DNA of 64,000 bases from positions 186,001-250,000 of the forward strand of contig VNKQ01000010.1 of the NCBI GenBank assembly GCA_016508695.1. Reading direction: 5' to 3'. The notes under the pieces are model-generated. The model was given only the letters and a program-made list of their open reading frames with translations. It searched no databases and had not been told where the DNA came from. Position 1 is the stretch's first letter. Each line of letters opens with the position of its first letter. Of this stretch, positions 23,525 to 34,450 are shown piece after piece. This DNA comes from Hyphodiscus hymeniophilus (Eukaryota; Ascomycota; Leotiomycetes; Helotiales; Hyphodiscaceae). A program made the translations under genes and the position numbers.

Positions 23525-23770
23525 CTTGGCTGGCTGCCTAGCTTGGACAAGCTGTGACTATGGCGCGTATGGAAGGAAATCCTACAGATACAAGAGCAGA
23601 GAGTGACGACGATGGGTTAGGAGAAGTTAGAGGGTTGGACTCGAAATGGGACAATTAAAATGACAGGGACGGCGCTGCCGAAGACCGGCTTCCGAGAAAT
23701 GACATCCGCCACGCCTCGACGCGAAGTAAATCGAGTTGATGAACAACTTCAGTCCCGAGTAGTGATTTGA

Positions 23771-24364
23771 ATGTTACGGCCGATCCAATTGGCAAAATGT
23801 ACGATGTTACGAATTATTCTTCCAACTGCCAGAGGGACCATGCGCCTTGAAGATGGTATGAGGAACTGGATCTCAAGCCGCAGCCTCAATGTCTCGACCT
23901 CGCAATGGGCAAAGAGCATGCCATCTCGACCGAAGCCACCCAATGAGGATGAGTTTACCGAGGCATTTTTAAAGGGCAGTGGTCCTGGGGGACAGAAGAT
24001 CGTATGTGGCAGTCAATACAGCATGCAAACTCGCTTTAGGTTCTTCCTGGAAGAATACCTGCTAACGTTATGTCTGCAGAATAAAACCTCCTCGGCCGTC
24101 CAATTGAAGCACATCCCCACTGGCATAGTCCTCAAAGTCCAAGCCACCCGATCCCGCACACAGAATCGGAAAATTGCAAGACAAATGCTGGCAGACCGAG
24201 TGGAGGAACTAGAGAAGGGCAAGGAGAGCAGGGTTGCTGTTGTGGGAGAGGCCAAGAGAATGAAGAAAGCCCGAGCTGTGAAGAAGAGCAAGAAGAAATA
24301 TCGACTGCTGGATGAGGCGAAAGCCAAGGCGGCTCAAGAAGCAGATGAGCCCAGTGCGCATTGA
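23771..24364 (+). CDS. Mitochondrial class-I release-factor-like GGQ protein
   Basis: Two exons 23771-24001 and 24080-24364 encode 171 aa. The N-terminus is basic and Ser/Arg-rich, as in mitochondrial presequences. The GGQ motif lies in GSGPGGQKINKT, interrupted by the intron, and the domain continues through HIPTGIVLKVQATRSR. The C-terminal 50 residues are Lys/Arg-rich, typical of the short RF-1-domain proteins that rescue stalled mitochondrial ribosomes (human MTRFR/C12orf65 group). No codon-recognition domain is present, so it is not a normal termination factor. The 78-nt intron is a multiple of three without a stop; retention would place 26 residues next to GGQ. Confidence 0.87.
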   Translation: MLRPIQLAKCTMLRIILPTARGTMRLEDGMRNWISSRSLNVSTSQWAKSMPSRPKPPNEDEFTEAFLKGSGPGGQKIVCGSQYSMQTRFRFFLEEYLLTLCLQNKTSSAVQLKHIPTGIVLKVQATRSRTQNRKIARQMLADRVEELEKGKESRVAVVGEAKRMKKARAVKKSKKKYRLLDEAKAKAAQEADEPSAH

Positions 24365-25038
24365 GGGCAAGGGCCGTCGGGCTCTTAAGGATGCATTTGG
24401 CCGGCTGTCGGCACAGCATATATGCCTTAGAGAGTGTGAATCGAGGACAATCAGTAATGAAGTTTGCTGACGAGTGATCACCTCACAAAAAGACAAATCT
24501 TTACTACATGGAGATGGGCTGAAATTGGAGAGAATAAGAAGGGACTTAGGACGCCTCGACTCTGCTCAACTTGTTCATTGGAAGTATTCCTCCAAAAAGC
24601 TCAGATAAATTATGCAACTTACAAGTCTGATAACTATGTCTCTGCGACTGGAGCCGATTGTCATGTTTAGTAATCAGTGTCGCGAGAGCTTCGAGCACAC
24701 ATATATGATATATCCGATGTTTCCTTCTATATCCGCCTCGCATCCTATTGATACTGTATATCCTCTCGGCATTTGCTAAGTTTAGAACTTTGGATTTCCA
24801 CCCTCACAACGACCTGCCACCCCTTGATATGGACATTTTGATTTGAGCTGCTCTCTTTGCTGACTATGAAGAAGGTCATACACTGAAAGCACGCTCTGAT
24901 TCGACACCCTGTTCCTACCGCCACTTCGGGATCTTGTTGAGATATATAGCAAGTACATCCTCCCAGTGGAAGATTCGTTTCTCAATACTCTTTACTACAG
25001 TGCTCAATTCATTCAACCGAATTTTTCTATTTATCAAC
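24365..25038. other. Intergenic, promoter of the hydrolase gene
   Basis: No gene supported. The hydrolase leader probably begins in the second half. Confidence 0.5.
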
Positions 25039-25839
25039 ATGCCAGAAATCAAGTCCTTCGCCGTAGGCCCTGACACTTCCCTCAACGTCAACATCTCAGG
25101 CAATCATGGGCCAACTCTCATATTTCTACATTTCTGGGGCGGTTCAACTCGTACTTACTCCCAAGTCATATCAAAACTCTCCCTGGATTTCTGCTGCATA
25201 GCCATCGACTTCCCTGGCTGGGGTTCATCAACTGGCCCACAAAGCCCAGACGCCTATTCAATTACACAGTTGGCAATCGTCATCGAGAGCCTCATACCTA
25301 GACTCGAGATTGGAGACTTTACATTAGTTGGCCATTCGATGGGGGGAAAGGTTGCACAGCTCATTACTGGACGGCGGTTGGTTAAGGGATTAAAAGGAGT
25401 GGTGCTGGTTGCACCAGCGCCTCCCACGCCCTTGGTACTTCCAGCGGACATGAAAGAGCAGCAACTTTCCGCATATTCGAGTCCTCAGTCCGCAGAATTT
25501 GTGGCTAGGAATGTCCTTTCGTCAACTAAACTCGACGATGAAACGATTGCTATGTTGGTGGAAGATATGACAAGAGGCAATGAGTTTGCGAAAGCTGCTT
25601 GGCCCAACTATGCCATGGCTGAGGATATTGTGGAGGTTGCGAAGAAGATTGATGTTCCGATTCTGGTCATTGCTGGGGAATTGGACAAGGTTGAAACTTT
25701 GGATAGGGTGAAGAAAGAGGTTCTTTGCAATGTAAATGGTGCTGAGATAGTGGTTGTGCTTGGTTCTGGGCACTTGTTACCCGTTGAAGCACCAGGGGAG
25801 GTTTCGAGCCTTGTGAGAGAATTTGTGGAGAAGCTCTGA
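25039..25839 (+). CDS. Alpha/beta-hydrolase fold protein
   Basis: A single exon of 266 aa from MPEIKSFAVG; an in-frame extension upstream to 24934 begins at a non-ATG codon and looks like leader. It has the HFWGG oxyanion region, the nucleophile elbow GHSMGG (Ser100), an acid in IAGELDKVE, and the late GSGHLLPVE histidine, so the Ser-Asp/Glu-His triad is complete. Length and lid are typical of small fungal hydrolases and esterases of the AB_hydrolase_1/6 type. No signal peptide is present, so it is probably cytosolic. The substrate is unknown. Confidence 0.87.
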   Translation: MPEIKSFAVGPDTSLNVNISGNHGPTLIFLHFWGGSTRTYSQVISKLSLDFCCIAIDFPGWGSSTGPQSPDAYSITQLAIVIESLIPRLEIGDFTLVGHSMGGKVAQLITGRRLVKGLKGVVLVAPAPPTPLVLPADMKEQQLSAYSSPQSAEFVARNVLSSTKLDDETIAMLVEDMTRGNEFAKAAWPNYAMAEDIVEVAKKIDVPILVIAGELDKVETLDRVKKEVLCNVNGAEIVVVLGSGHLLPVEAPGEVSSLVREFVEKL

Positions 25840-26441
25840 GTACCTTACGGTAGCGAGGAAAGCTCCACCATTCCAATCAACACGTGAAACCTCTATGTAG
25901 ATAGTTGAGAAGGAACGGAATATGGGGAGGCTTTCAAGTAGAACCTTGCGCTGATCTCTATTTCGTGGGAAGTAAGCAGAATATAGCGTCGAAAGAGTTC
26001 TATCAACTTCTGAGATGCCAGAGATAATGACAGCTCATCACAATACTCCGCTGTGAAGTTTTTCCTCAACTAAATTCCACTCGAAACAGTCAGGAGTCCG
26101 CAAATAGGAACATAAGGTCGTGTGAAAATATCGTCCAAGACGACTTAGAAGTCTACGAAGAGTCATGTAGGCACAAAGTCTGTATTTAACAAATGAAAGA
26201 TTTTAATCTGCCGACCTGGACAAAACTTTTGTCGATGCTTGGAATTGTTCACGGAGGATTGTCGTCAAATCTGGACACTGATTGCTGCAGCGAAGGTTAT
26301 GAAAAAGAGGACCTAAGCATTGCAGTATATTACACCCCCACTGAAATTCAAGAAAGGGAAAGCAGCGTTCCAGATCAAAGGAAAATATTACATTATCTTG
26401 TGGGATATTATATAGAAAGGTCATAACAGCAAAACAAATCA
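25840..26441. other. Intergenic between convergent genes
   Basis: Holds the 3' regions of the hydrolase and the second SDR. A 77-codon frame at 26193-26426 has no recognisable features. Confidence 0.5.
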
Positions 26442-27521
26442 TCACGCCCTCTCCAAAGCCCTCTCCCAGACAGTGGACTCCCAAACCACCTTGCTTTTAC
26501 CTTCTGCTCGATACTTAGGCATTATAGGTGCATCGGGTCCGCTCTCATCACTCTCATTCAACAGATAGACACCGTTTCCCTTCCCATCCATAACAATAGA
26601 AGCCTTCGAAACTTCCACTCCTTTCGGTAGCGCTACTCCACTAAGGTCGGTTTTTGGTTGAGCTGGAGGATATCTGGCACTCGTAGCAAGGAACAACCCT
26701 CTTTCTCCAGCAACATCGACACGGGCAGCAAACAATGAGATAATTGGCACGATTAGCCACCTTGCGATGGTCGCAGGGATAGCCCAAATTCCTGTCGCAG
26801 AAGTCATAAGCTTGTCGACTACTCCTGTTGCGACGATGCCAGGATAGTTATGGATAAAGGTAACGGTTGGGTAGGAATTGGCTAACTCCTCGAAGGCGAG
26901 AGTGTGTTGGGTAGCGCCATTTGCTGCTGCTTTGAATCCATTAAAATTGTTCTTCATTTCTAGATCATTGAAGTCGATTTCGGCTTCCTGGCCGCCGGCA
27001 AGGATAGCTACAACGCGTGGGGATGGACTCTCCGTGAGAAGAGGAAGAAGGTTGTAGGTGAAACGGAGACGAGCGTAGTAGCGGATGGACAGTGACAAGT
27101 CGATGCCCTCCGAAGTTTCTAACATAGAATTAGCAAAGTTTCCTGGCGAATTCAGAGTTTTCTCACCATTCCGTCCCTCAAAGGATAAGTATCCAGGACT
27201 CATGAAGAGAAGGTCTATTTTCTTCTCCCTTGTCTTGATGTCCTCGCATACCTTGTCCACATTCTTCATTAGGCCAATCTCAGTTTCCAAGAACACGAAA
27301 GTGCCTTGAGGATTTGAAGAAGATAACTCGTCTAGCAGAGACTGAGCAGCTTTCTTCGATCGTCCAACAATGTAGACTTTAGGTGCGTGGACATTCTTTG
27401 CGAATTGCTTCAAGGTCCCCATGCCGATTCCAGAAGTCCCACCGACGAAGACAGCGGTCAAAGAATTTTTGGATTCTCTGAGGGAGGCATTGGAGATTCG
27501 GACGTCTTTGATGTTGACCAT
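26442..27521 (-). CDS. SDR-family Rossmann protein without a clear YxxxK
   Basis: Two exons 27521-27167 and 27118-26442 encode 343 aa from MVNIKDVRIS. The Rossmann glycine motif is VGGTSGIGMG, followed by YIVGRSKKAAQ. The middle carries ETSEGIDLSLSIRYYARLRF and ends in VVAILAGG. Where classical SDRs have YxxxK the sequence reads KAAANGATQHTLAFEEL, so the usual catalytic Tyr-Lys pair is not obvious. Members of this fungal group are annotated only as NAD(P)-binding proteins and often lie near metabolic genes. The 48-nt intron (27119-27166) is a multiple of three without a stop. A longer in-frame start at 27584 is less likely. Confidence 0.82.
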   Translation of the reverse strand: MVNIKDVRISNASLRESKNSLTAVFVGGTSGIGMGTLKQFAKNVHAPKVYIVGRSKKAAQSLLDELSSSNPQGTFVFLETEIGLMKNVDKVCEDIKTREKKIDLLFMSPGYLSFEGRNGEKTLNSPGNFANSMLETSEGIDLSLSIRYYARLRFTYNLLPLLTESPSPRVVAILAGGQEAEIDFNDLEMKNNFNGFKAAANGATQHTLAFEELANSYPTVTFIHNYPGIVATGVVDKLMTSATGIWAIPATIARWLIVPIISLFAARVDVAGERGLFLATSARYPPAQPKTDLSGVALPKGVEVSKASIVMDGKGNGVYLLNESDESGPDAPIMPKYRAEGKSKVVWESTVWERALERA

Positions 27522-28160
27522 GATTGCTATGACTATAATAAAAGATGTGATTTGAAGCTTGAATATGACAAGTTTTGAGGTCAATGTTGAATCGGAGCAA
27601 TTGTACTGTAGTCGTCTTTATGGTAGTAGAGGAAATGAGTTTGCAATTTGATTCTGGGAGAAACTTCACCAACCTTATTTATATCATTACCATACTCAGG
27701 AATCGGACATTTACACTTCACGAGTAACTTGGGTGGTCGTCTTCGGATTCGTCGTTGGGCTTTGCCATGATGCGAAGGCCGAATGGCTAGCCACCATGAG
27801 CGGACATCGGACACTAAGCAAGACGGAGGCGTTCTGCTTCATAATCTGTATTAGAAAGCAGGAGCCAGAGATGTTGGAGACGAAGCAGCAGCGTACTCCA
27901 AAGGGTTCGCGGGGTCGAAGAGAAGATGTTTGAGAGAGCTTCATTTGATGTATGATAACATGCTGATGATTTGCGCAAGCTTTCTCAAAAATTACTACCA
28001 TATCGTCTCTGGTGAGTGGTGATTCTACTTAGATGAGGGTGCATTTAGTGAATCTGAGGTGGTGTCTATCTCTTACACCCTACAACCAACATCTTCCTCG
28101 TCAGGACTCAGGAAATTGCTCTGAACTCTCCAAGGCTACCCTTAATCCCTCGAAGCAAAT
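27522..28160. promoter_or_regulatory. Divergent promoter region SDR / ISA2
   Basis: About 640 bp separates the two divergent start codons. No conserved element was recognised by eye. Confidence 0.45.
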
Positions 28161-28901
28161 ATGGCAACTCGATGTATTGTCAAAAGCTGCTCTCATCTGA
28201 CACCTCTGAACCCGTCCCTAGCGGCGCGAGCATTTCTCCATCTCGCCCCCGGAAGGTATTTCCAAACCACCCCACCGCTCGATTTCCTCCTCCCAAGCAT
28301 CTCGACGCCAGTACGCCGTGGGCTTCCCAGCAAGCAAAGTCTGTCAAAGACTCAGCAGAGTCGAGCTTTCAAATCCTCCTCGATACGCCGAGCTACCAGT
28401 GCTGTCGTCAACCCGAAGAAAGATGATGATGGGAATGACATGTCGGTGGAAATCACACCTCGAGCTTCAAATGTACGGTCCTCAAAGCTCTAGGTATATA
28501 TGTATATATACACATGCTTACAATGGCTACAGCGTCTGAAAGAAATAATGTCGCAAGATTCAAACCCCAATCTCGCGCTCCGAATCCAAGTCGAAAGTGG
28601 CGGCTGCCACGGCTTCCAATATTTAATGTCTCTTACCACGCTTCCACCTCTTGACTCCTCAAGCGCAGCCGAGCAAACGTCAAAGGAGATCAGAGGTAAT
28701 CTGGACGAGGATGATACAGTGTTTGCGGTGGACGATGGATCTGGGGCTAAGATTGTGATGGATGGGCCAAGTTTGGATCTCTTGAAGGGGAGCAAGGTTG
28801 ATTTTTCGATGGAGCTGATTGGAAGTCAATTTAAGATTGTGGATAACCCATTGGCTACGAGTAGCTGTGGTTGTGGAACAAGTTTCGATATCAAAGCCTA
28901 G
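28161..28901 (+). CDS. ISA2: Mitochondrial iron-sulfur assembly protein Isa2
   Basis: Two exons 28161-28472 and 28533-28901 encode 226 aa. The first 100 residues are basic and Ser/Thr-rich, a mitochondrial presequence plus linker. The HesB/IscA domain holds the three expected cysteines: one in GGCHGFQY and two in SSCGCGTSF near the end. The spacing and length fit Isa2, which with Isa1 and the folate protein Iba57 makes [4Fe-4S] clusters for aconitase-type and radical-SAM enzymes in the matrix. Confidence 0.92.
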
Positions 28902-29398
28902 ACAATGAGACCTGGATTTACGGGAGTTATTCAAAGCAAGTTCCTAAGTCTTCTGGTACTGTTGAAACTTATGACGAGTAAGACAAGTCTCAATCGTTTA
29001 AATTTTTGAGCGATTGGCATACTTAGATACTCAGATACTGGTATTCTGGGTATAAATCAGAGGTTAAAGGTCTCATGTCCATATCAGGATACGTCGGGGT
29101 TTATGATATCATGACACTTTGAAGACTCAACGCTCGTGAGATATTCGAGGGACGAAAAAGGGCCGAGGAGTGTAAGATCTCATTTCTGACGTTCAGGGCC
29201 AATGAACGATGATATCGAACTGCGGAGAAGTGTAAGGGTTATACTTATGGAAATTGGTCGTTGAGAGTCACAATTCAAGACGATATGGAATGCAACTGGG
29301 CTTTGGAAGTTCATTCATTTTTAGTATGCTTTACGCCACGCGTGCCCATAAGCAGAAGCAACCAGCAAAACATTTCCCGTTCCCAAGTCATCTACAAC
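28902..29398. other. Intergenic between convergent ISA2 and RPL7
   Basis: Contains the two 3' regions. No gene seen. Confidence 0.5.
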
Positions 29399-30661
29399 CT
29401 AGTTCATCTGTCGAATAAGAGCATTGACTGAAGAAAGTCAGTTTCTATTCTCAAATGGTCGAGTGGATTACTTACTCTTATCTTCACGGTTTCCGAGATC
29501 TCCTCCTTCGACGAAACTGATGGAGTTAGCAGATGGCTATTTTCTTGCAGGGAGAACTTCTTAGAGAACTTACTGGCGGAACTTTCGCTTGCGGAAACCT
29601 GAGGTGGGGTTGCTGAGTTTGAATGGCCTTATCGGGTATTAGCAGAGAGTCTCGAGAAAACTATGGAGGCCAAAGACTTACCATAGAAAATTGGCTGCGG
29701 CTTTGAAGGTAGGTCCTACGGTGAATATCTCGTGGATCAAATCCTCCATACAGACAATACCGTACTTGCCAAGGGAGTTCTCAATAATGGCGTTATCAGT
29801 CAGAGCGATACGCTGCTTGTCGACCTTTCCATATCCGCGCTTGTAGATGAGCTCACGAACAGTCTTGAGGTTGGGGTATCCGTATGCGATCCATGGCTCG
29901 ACAACCTTCAACATCTCGAGAGTGGCCTTGGTCATGCGAACGAAAACACCGTTGTTGATCTGAAGGAGACGTAGGAGTTGGAGGATCTTGCGGGGCTTTG
30001 GTGCGATCTTGTTGATACTGCATTGATGTTAGAAATCACCGAGAAGAAGGTGCGAAGCCAACCTACCCCTTGATGCGAACAACGAAAACCAGCTTCTCCT
30101 CAGCAGGGATGTAGAAAGAATCATCTTGCTTGGCGACGCGACCTAGGCGGATCTTCTCACGCTCCGCATCACGGTATTCCTTAACATACTTCTCGGCGCG
30201 CTTGAAGATGACACCACGCTTCTCCTTCTGGGCCTGAGAACAAGTCAGCATTGGATCAGGTACTATCGCCCGAAACACAGATGACATTGGCTTATGACAA
30301 TTCAGACCCGAAAGATGGTTAATTGGCGACAACATTGACGATTGTCTAGTCGCAAAAATGGTGTTATGCATCATAATAGTCCTCCAATGGCACCCGGTTG
30401 GACTTGAAAACTTCCACTAACCTTTTTCTTCTTCTCAAGCTCGGCAGATCGCTCTTCTCTAGCCTTCTCCTGGGTCTTGCGCTTCTTGAGGAGAGTCTCG
30501 GGGACGAGAATCTGGTCCTTTGTGGGGACGCTCCTGTGTGTCAGATTAGTCTTGTGTCCCGCATACAAAGTATGGAGAAGAGAGCCTAATGGGAATTGCA
30601 GCTATAGCGCGGCATTCTCGCAGAAGGCTGACTCGACTTTGGTCGGTGAGATGGTCGACAT
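29399..30661 (-). CDS. RPL7: 60S ribosomal protein L7 (uL30)
   Basis: Seven exons: 30661-30633, 30533-30422, 30233-30067, 30017-29682, 29627-29574, 29516-29476, 29427-29399, giving 255 aa. Characteristic segments are VPTKDQILVPETLLKKRK, RGVIFKRAEKYVKEYRDAE, FVVRIKGINKIAPKPRKIL, GKYGIVCMEDLIHEI and the end FVEGGDLGNREDKINALIRQ MN. It is a structural protein of the large cytosolic subunit. The first exon encodes only nine to ten residues and its donor (GTCAGC) is weak, so the exact N-terminus is the least secure part. Many small introns, including tiny terminal exons, are usual for fungal ribosomal protein genes. Confidence 0.93.
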
Positions 30662-31287
30662 GTTAAGGCCACTCTTCTTCTTGCAAAGATGAATTGGCCT
30701 GCCCATTTAACCGTGTTTCTCAACCAACATGACCTCGGACAGATGTCCAAGATATAATGCACGGCACAATGTTTTCGTGGCCGTCGCAGAGCGACGGGAC
30801 AGTACTCCCATGACTGTGAGCGGCAATGGAATTAAAGGAGAAGGTGTTAACCTTCAACCTCAAAACCCCAAGCTACATCTCTCATGATACAAGCCTGTCC
30901 GGACCTAGACCATGAGGGAGCAGCCTAGGAAATCGATCTGGTAGCCTGTGTTGGTCACTCTGGAGCTGACCTTAACACATCTGGCACTCCAGCGAGAGGA
31001 CGGCGACTATAACTCCAACACACATTTGTTCATTTCTTCGAGGAGTGGAGGGTATCGTACGTGTTTCCAGGCATCTTGGGCGGTTTGTCGAGATGTCGAG
31101 ATCGAATTTGGCGTGGGGAGAAAAATCGTGCGAGGTAGAAAAACCACAGTTGTGGGAAATCAAGAAGCGAGCTTTTAGCGCCAACATTTTTGATATGTAT
31201 CACGTGCCAAAATTGATTGTCAACGATCTCGAGTCTCTCGAGTCTCAAGACGACCAATCTCAATAAAAATCGAAATTTTGACTCAAA
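30662..31287. promoter_or_regulatory. Divergent promoter RPL7 / RCC1-like gene
   Basis: About 626 bp between start codons, probably holding ribosomal-protein promoter elements for RPL7. None was identified with certainty. Confidence 0.45.
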
Positions 31288-32373
31288 ATGTCTGCGATTT
31301 ATGCCATAGGGTCAAATGGCTCTGGCCAGCTGGGGATTGGTCACAAAGAAGATGTATCCGTGCCAAAACCTGTGCTTTTGAAGGACATATCTTTAGAACA
31401 AACTACAAAAGTGAGAGGGGGAGGCAATCATACAATACTGCTCTCATTTGGCACTCTTTACTGTTCTGGTGATCCGATCAGCGGAGCTTGTGGCATCATT
31501 CATGACGCAGCTCATGCTCCTTCACAATTTCGCGAGGTCAATTTCGGATCAGAGAATGCCCCAGCGAACTATTCGATCCGTTTCTGTGCTGCTTCTTGGG
31601 AATCCTCCATAATTGTCCAGGAGGATGAAAATGGGAAGGCAACGCAAGTCTACGCATTTGGCACTGGATACAAAGGTGAACTGGGTCTCGGAGATTTCAT
31701 ATTTAAGTCTGCAAAAGCACAACTGATCGAGGACTTCCCTCCGGCCGGTCTAGAAGTTGTTGATCTAGCAGCTTCAGTAAGTCATGTGGTTGCTGTGCTG
31801 AGCAATGGGGAGGCTTATGGATGGGGAAGCGGAAGGAAAGGCCAGTTGGGTGAGCCGGAAGGGGTTATCTATGGCCCGCGGAAGGTCACAGGCGCCAACT
31901 TCAAGGTCATCCGTGCTGTTTGTGGTCGAGAGTTCACATATCTTCTCGGCGAGCCCAGAGAGGGTCAGCATGTTGTCTTGGGTTCTGATAAATGGAATGC
32001 CAGGTCTTCAGCGCCGGCTGCTGTGCCTAATTGGAAAGACGTGGGCGCAAGCTGGGGGAGCATCTTTGTTTTGCAGGGTAACGGGAAATTATTGGCTTGG
32101 GGGAGAGATGATCACGGCCAGCTCCCGACTTCCGAGGTACCACCTCTATCGCAAATAGCTATCGGTAGCGAGCATGCAGTTGGATTGACAGAGAACCAAG
32201 AGGTGCTAGCTTGGGGATGGGGAGAACATGGAAACTGTGGACCAAAAACCGCAAATGGTGATGTCAAAGGGAGATGGAACGTGATTGCATCTTCACAGTA
32301 TCTGCCTCAAGAAAGCAAGATATCAAGCATCGGTGCTGGATGTGCTACCAGCTGGGTCTGCATAACTGGCTGA
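31288..32373 (+). CDS. ATS1: RCC1-repeat protein, Ats1/Kti13-like
   Basis: A single exon of 361 aa. RCC1-type blades recur with signatures such as AIGSNGSGQLGIG, AFGTGYKGELGLG, GWGSGRKGQLG, AWGRDDHGQLP and AWGWGEHGNCG, forming a seven-bladed propeller. With this length and no other domain it best fits yeast Ats1/Kti13. Kti13 binds Kti11/Dph3 and supports Elongator-dependent wobble-uridine modification and diphthamide synthesis. Assignment to Ats1 rather than another small RCC1 protein is by length and overall look. Confidence 0.82.
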   Translation: MSAIYAIGSNGSGQLGIGHKEDVSVPKPVLLKDISLEQTTKVRGGGNHTILLSFGTLYCSGDPISGACGIIHDAAHAPSQFREVNFGSENAPANYSIRFCAASWESSIIVQEDENGKATQVYAFGTGYKGELGLGDFIFKSAKAQLIEDFPPAGLEVVDLAASVSHVVAVLSNGEAYGWGSGRKGQLGEPEGVIYGPRKVTGANFKVIRAVCGREFTYLLGEPREGQHVVLGSDKWNARSSAPAAVPNWKDVGASWGSIFVLQGNGKLLAWGRDDHGQLPTSEVPPLSQIAIGSEHAVGLTENQEVLAWGWGEHGNCGPKTANGDVKGRWNVIASSQYLPQESKISSIGAGCATSWVCITG

Positions 32374-32577
32374 GCGTTTCGACAAGCTTCTCGACTCTCA
32401 CATTTTCTTTCGACGCGAGTAGACTGACTTGCAAGCAATACCTCGTCAAATCACCGAGCCAAAACACCGGCACTTCAAGTGTCTTCGAAGCGGCGGAGCG
32501 TGTTGTTGATGTTTCCGTATCCAGCAAATCAATCAAAAAGGCCATGTTTTTGGACCTGGGCTGGTTAGCTTCAAATC

Positions 32578-34187
32578 TCACTGATGATACCTTGAGGGAC
32601 GAACTTCTTCTCTCCGTTGAGTTGGATCTATGATCTGCGTTGGTGTGTCGCCAGGACCAGCAGTGGCGCGAGTAGCATGGTCATTGATGATTTGGCTTTG
32701 TGCTGCTTCGCGCTGCAGACGTTGGACAGAATTGATTGTCATTGGTTGCTTGCCAAAGCGTTAGCCGCTGCATAAATTACAAAAAGTCGAGGAATACTTA
32801 CATTGTCCTCTGGCTCGCCCCACATAAGCATCTCATCTTCTTCGTCTTCATAATTGACTGGTTCCCACCGTTGGTCGTCATCCGGTACGAACATGGCTTG
32901 GGACGGAGGGAGACTAGGTTGTGGAGCGGGCGGAGGTGGTCGAGAGCTTTTGGATTTTGCAGCTTCACTGCTGATGCTCGCGGCGGTAGAGACTGGAGGT
33001 GGTGGCATATTCGAAGTAGCGCTTCTTCGAGAACTTGACGTCGCTTCTAAAGCCGGTCTTGACGGTGGTCTGTTCGAGACTGCCCGAGCTGCACCGGGTG
33101 CCGGTGTTGCAGAAGCCGCCCTTGAGTCTCCTATAGTCATCAATATGAACTCACAAAATAGACCCTCATCGCTATAAGTGATCTGCATTGGACTTGATGG
33201 ATGCGAGTATAATGCTGTAACAGTTGTACTGAAAATTCCGGCATGCGTGATAATAGACTTGAAATCCTTAACACTGATGACGATGTGAAGCATCTCCTCA
33301 ACAGAGAACTCGCCGAATTCAAGCGTATCAATGGCGACCGTGGTATGTAAGGGCTGCTTGAGAACTTCTGATATCGAACTAAGCATATGAAAAGAACTGA
33401 AGCATGGTGTTCATACGATTTCCTGACATGACTTTCTCCGTGTAGCTCGTTAAGCTCACACGACCGTCCTCGGAGTAGATGTCAAGCTGTTCTGCACCAG
33501 GGCCGAAATGTTCTACGAACTCTCGCAGCGTCTTGGATGCTATTGACCATCGATTTAAAGCAGCATCCTTGACGAATAAGGCGTGCATGGGTGCAACAGA
33601 CTCGAATGTGAGCCGGTAAGTTTTGAGAACACCTACGTTTGCTTAGTAGGTAGAATGAGGCCATGGAAACTTTTTACCGTGTCTGCAAACGATTTTAATG
33701 ATGAAGCGACTCTTAGTCTCGCCTTCGCCATCCTCAATGGAGACATCGCATCTCTCGACAGCCGTATCCTTTTCTCTCGTAGGGTCAACGACTCGGCCCT
33801 TGAAAACGGATAGCAGTGCCTATATGTATGGTAAGTAGACGTACTTACGAAAAGAGTGAAACGGAGTCCAAACTTTGTTATAGATCTTGCAATTGAACTT
33901 CTCCCGGGCTTGTCCACCCACACCTCTGTATTGATACTTGGAAAAGAACTTGTTACCAATCAAAGTGAACGATGCATATGCAGACTTGGAGGAATTTAAA
34001 GCCGTTAAGATGAGCTATGAACAACATCAGTCAAATAAAAGGATAGGGAAGCCGAAAGGAGAAGATGACAGACTTTGTCATGGACTGCTTCTATGGACAC
34101 AGCCTCGCTGAATTTCCCGAGACAAACAAGAGCATCGTGAAGCTTGCCCAGAGCTTCAGGACTGAGGGTAAAGTTTAAGACAGCCAT
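32578..34187 (-). CDS. rad9: DNA damage checkpoint clamp subunit Rad9
   Basis: Six exons: 34187-34074, 34014-33874, 33819-33678, 33632-33417, 33367-32802, 32712-32578, giving 437 aa. The start MAVLNFTLSPEALGKLHD, the segments FTLIGNKFFSKYQYRG, KALLSVFKGR, TAVERCDVSIEDG and VLKQPLHTTVAIDTLEF, and the PCNA-like two-domain length match Rad9. Rad9 forms the 9-1-1 ring with Rad1 and Hus1. The tail after about residue 290 is Pro/Ser/Ala-rich with an acidic patch (NYEDEEDEMLMWGEP) and a short terminal exon; it is the expected phosphorylated tail that recruits the Mec1/ATR activator. Converges on the RCC1-like gene with 204 bp between stops. Confidence 0.92.
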
Positions 34188-34450
34188 TCTGAGCCTTGGG
34201 AATTCTCATTTAGAATCTTCAGCGCCACTCATAATTTCATGGTTCGAGGAGATGAGAGATGACAAGTCATGTGTTTTAGTGAGGACATTGAAGCCTCGCG
34301 CCAGTCGCGTCATCCTTCGGACCCCGCGTTCAGTACAAAATCCATCAACACCAAGCACATCAACCTCGACCGAAATAAAGAATATTCCCCTCATAATTTT
34401 TATGTCCCTTTCGTCTATCACTTCAATTATTGACTAATACAGCACTCCTC
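34188..34450. promoter_or_regulatory. Divergent promoter RAD9 / F-box gene
   Basis: 263 bp between the two start codons. No element recognised. Confidence 0.5.
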
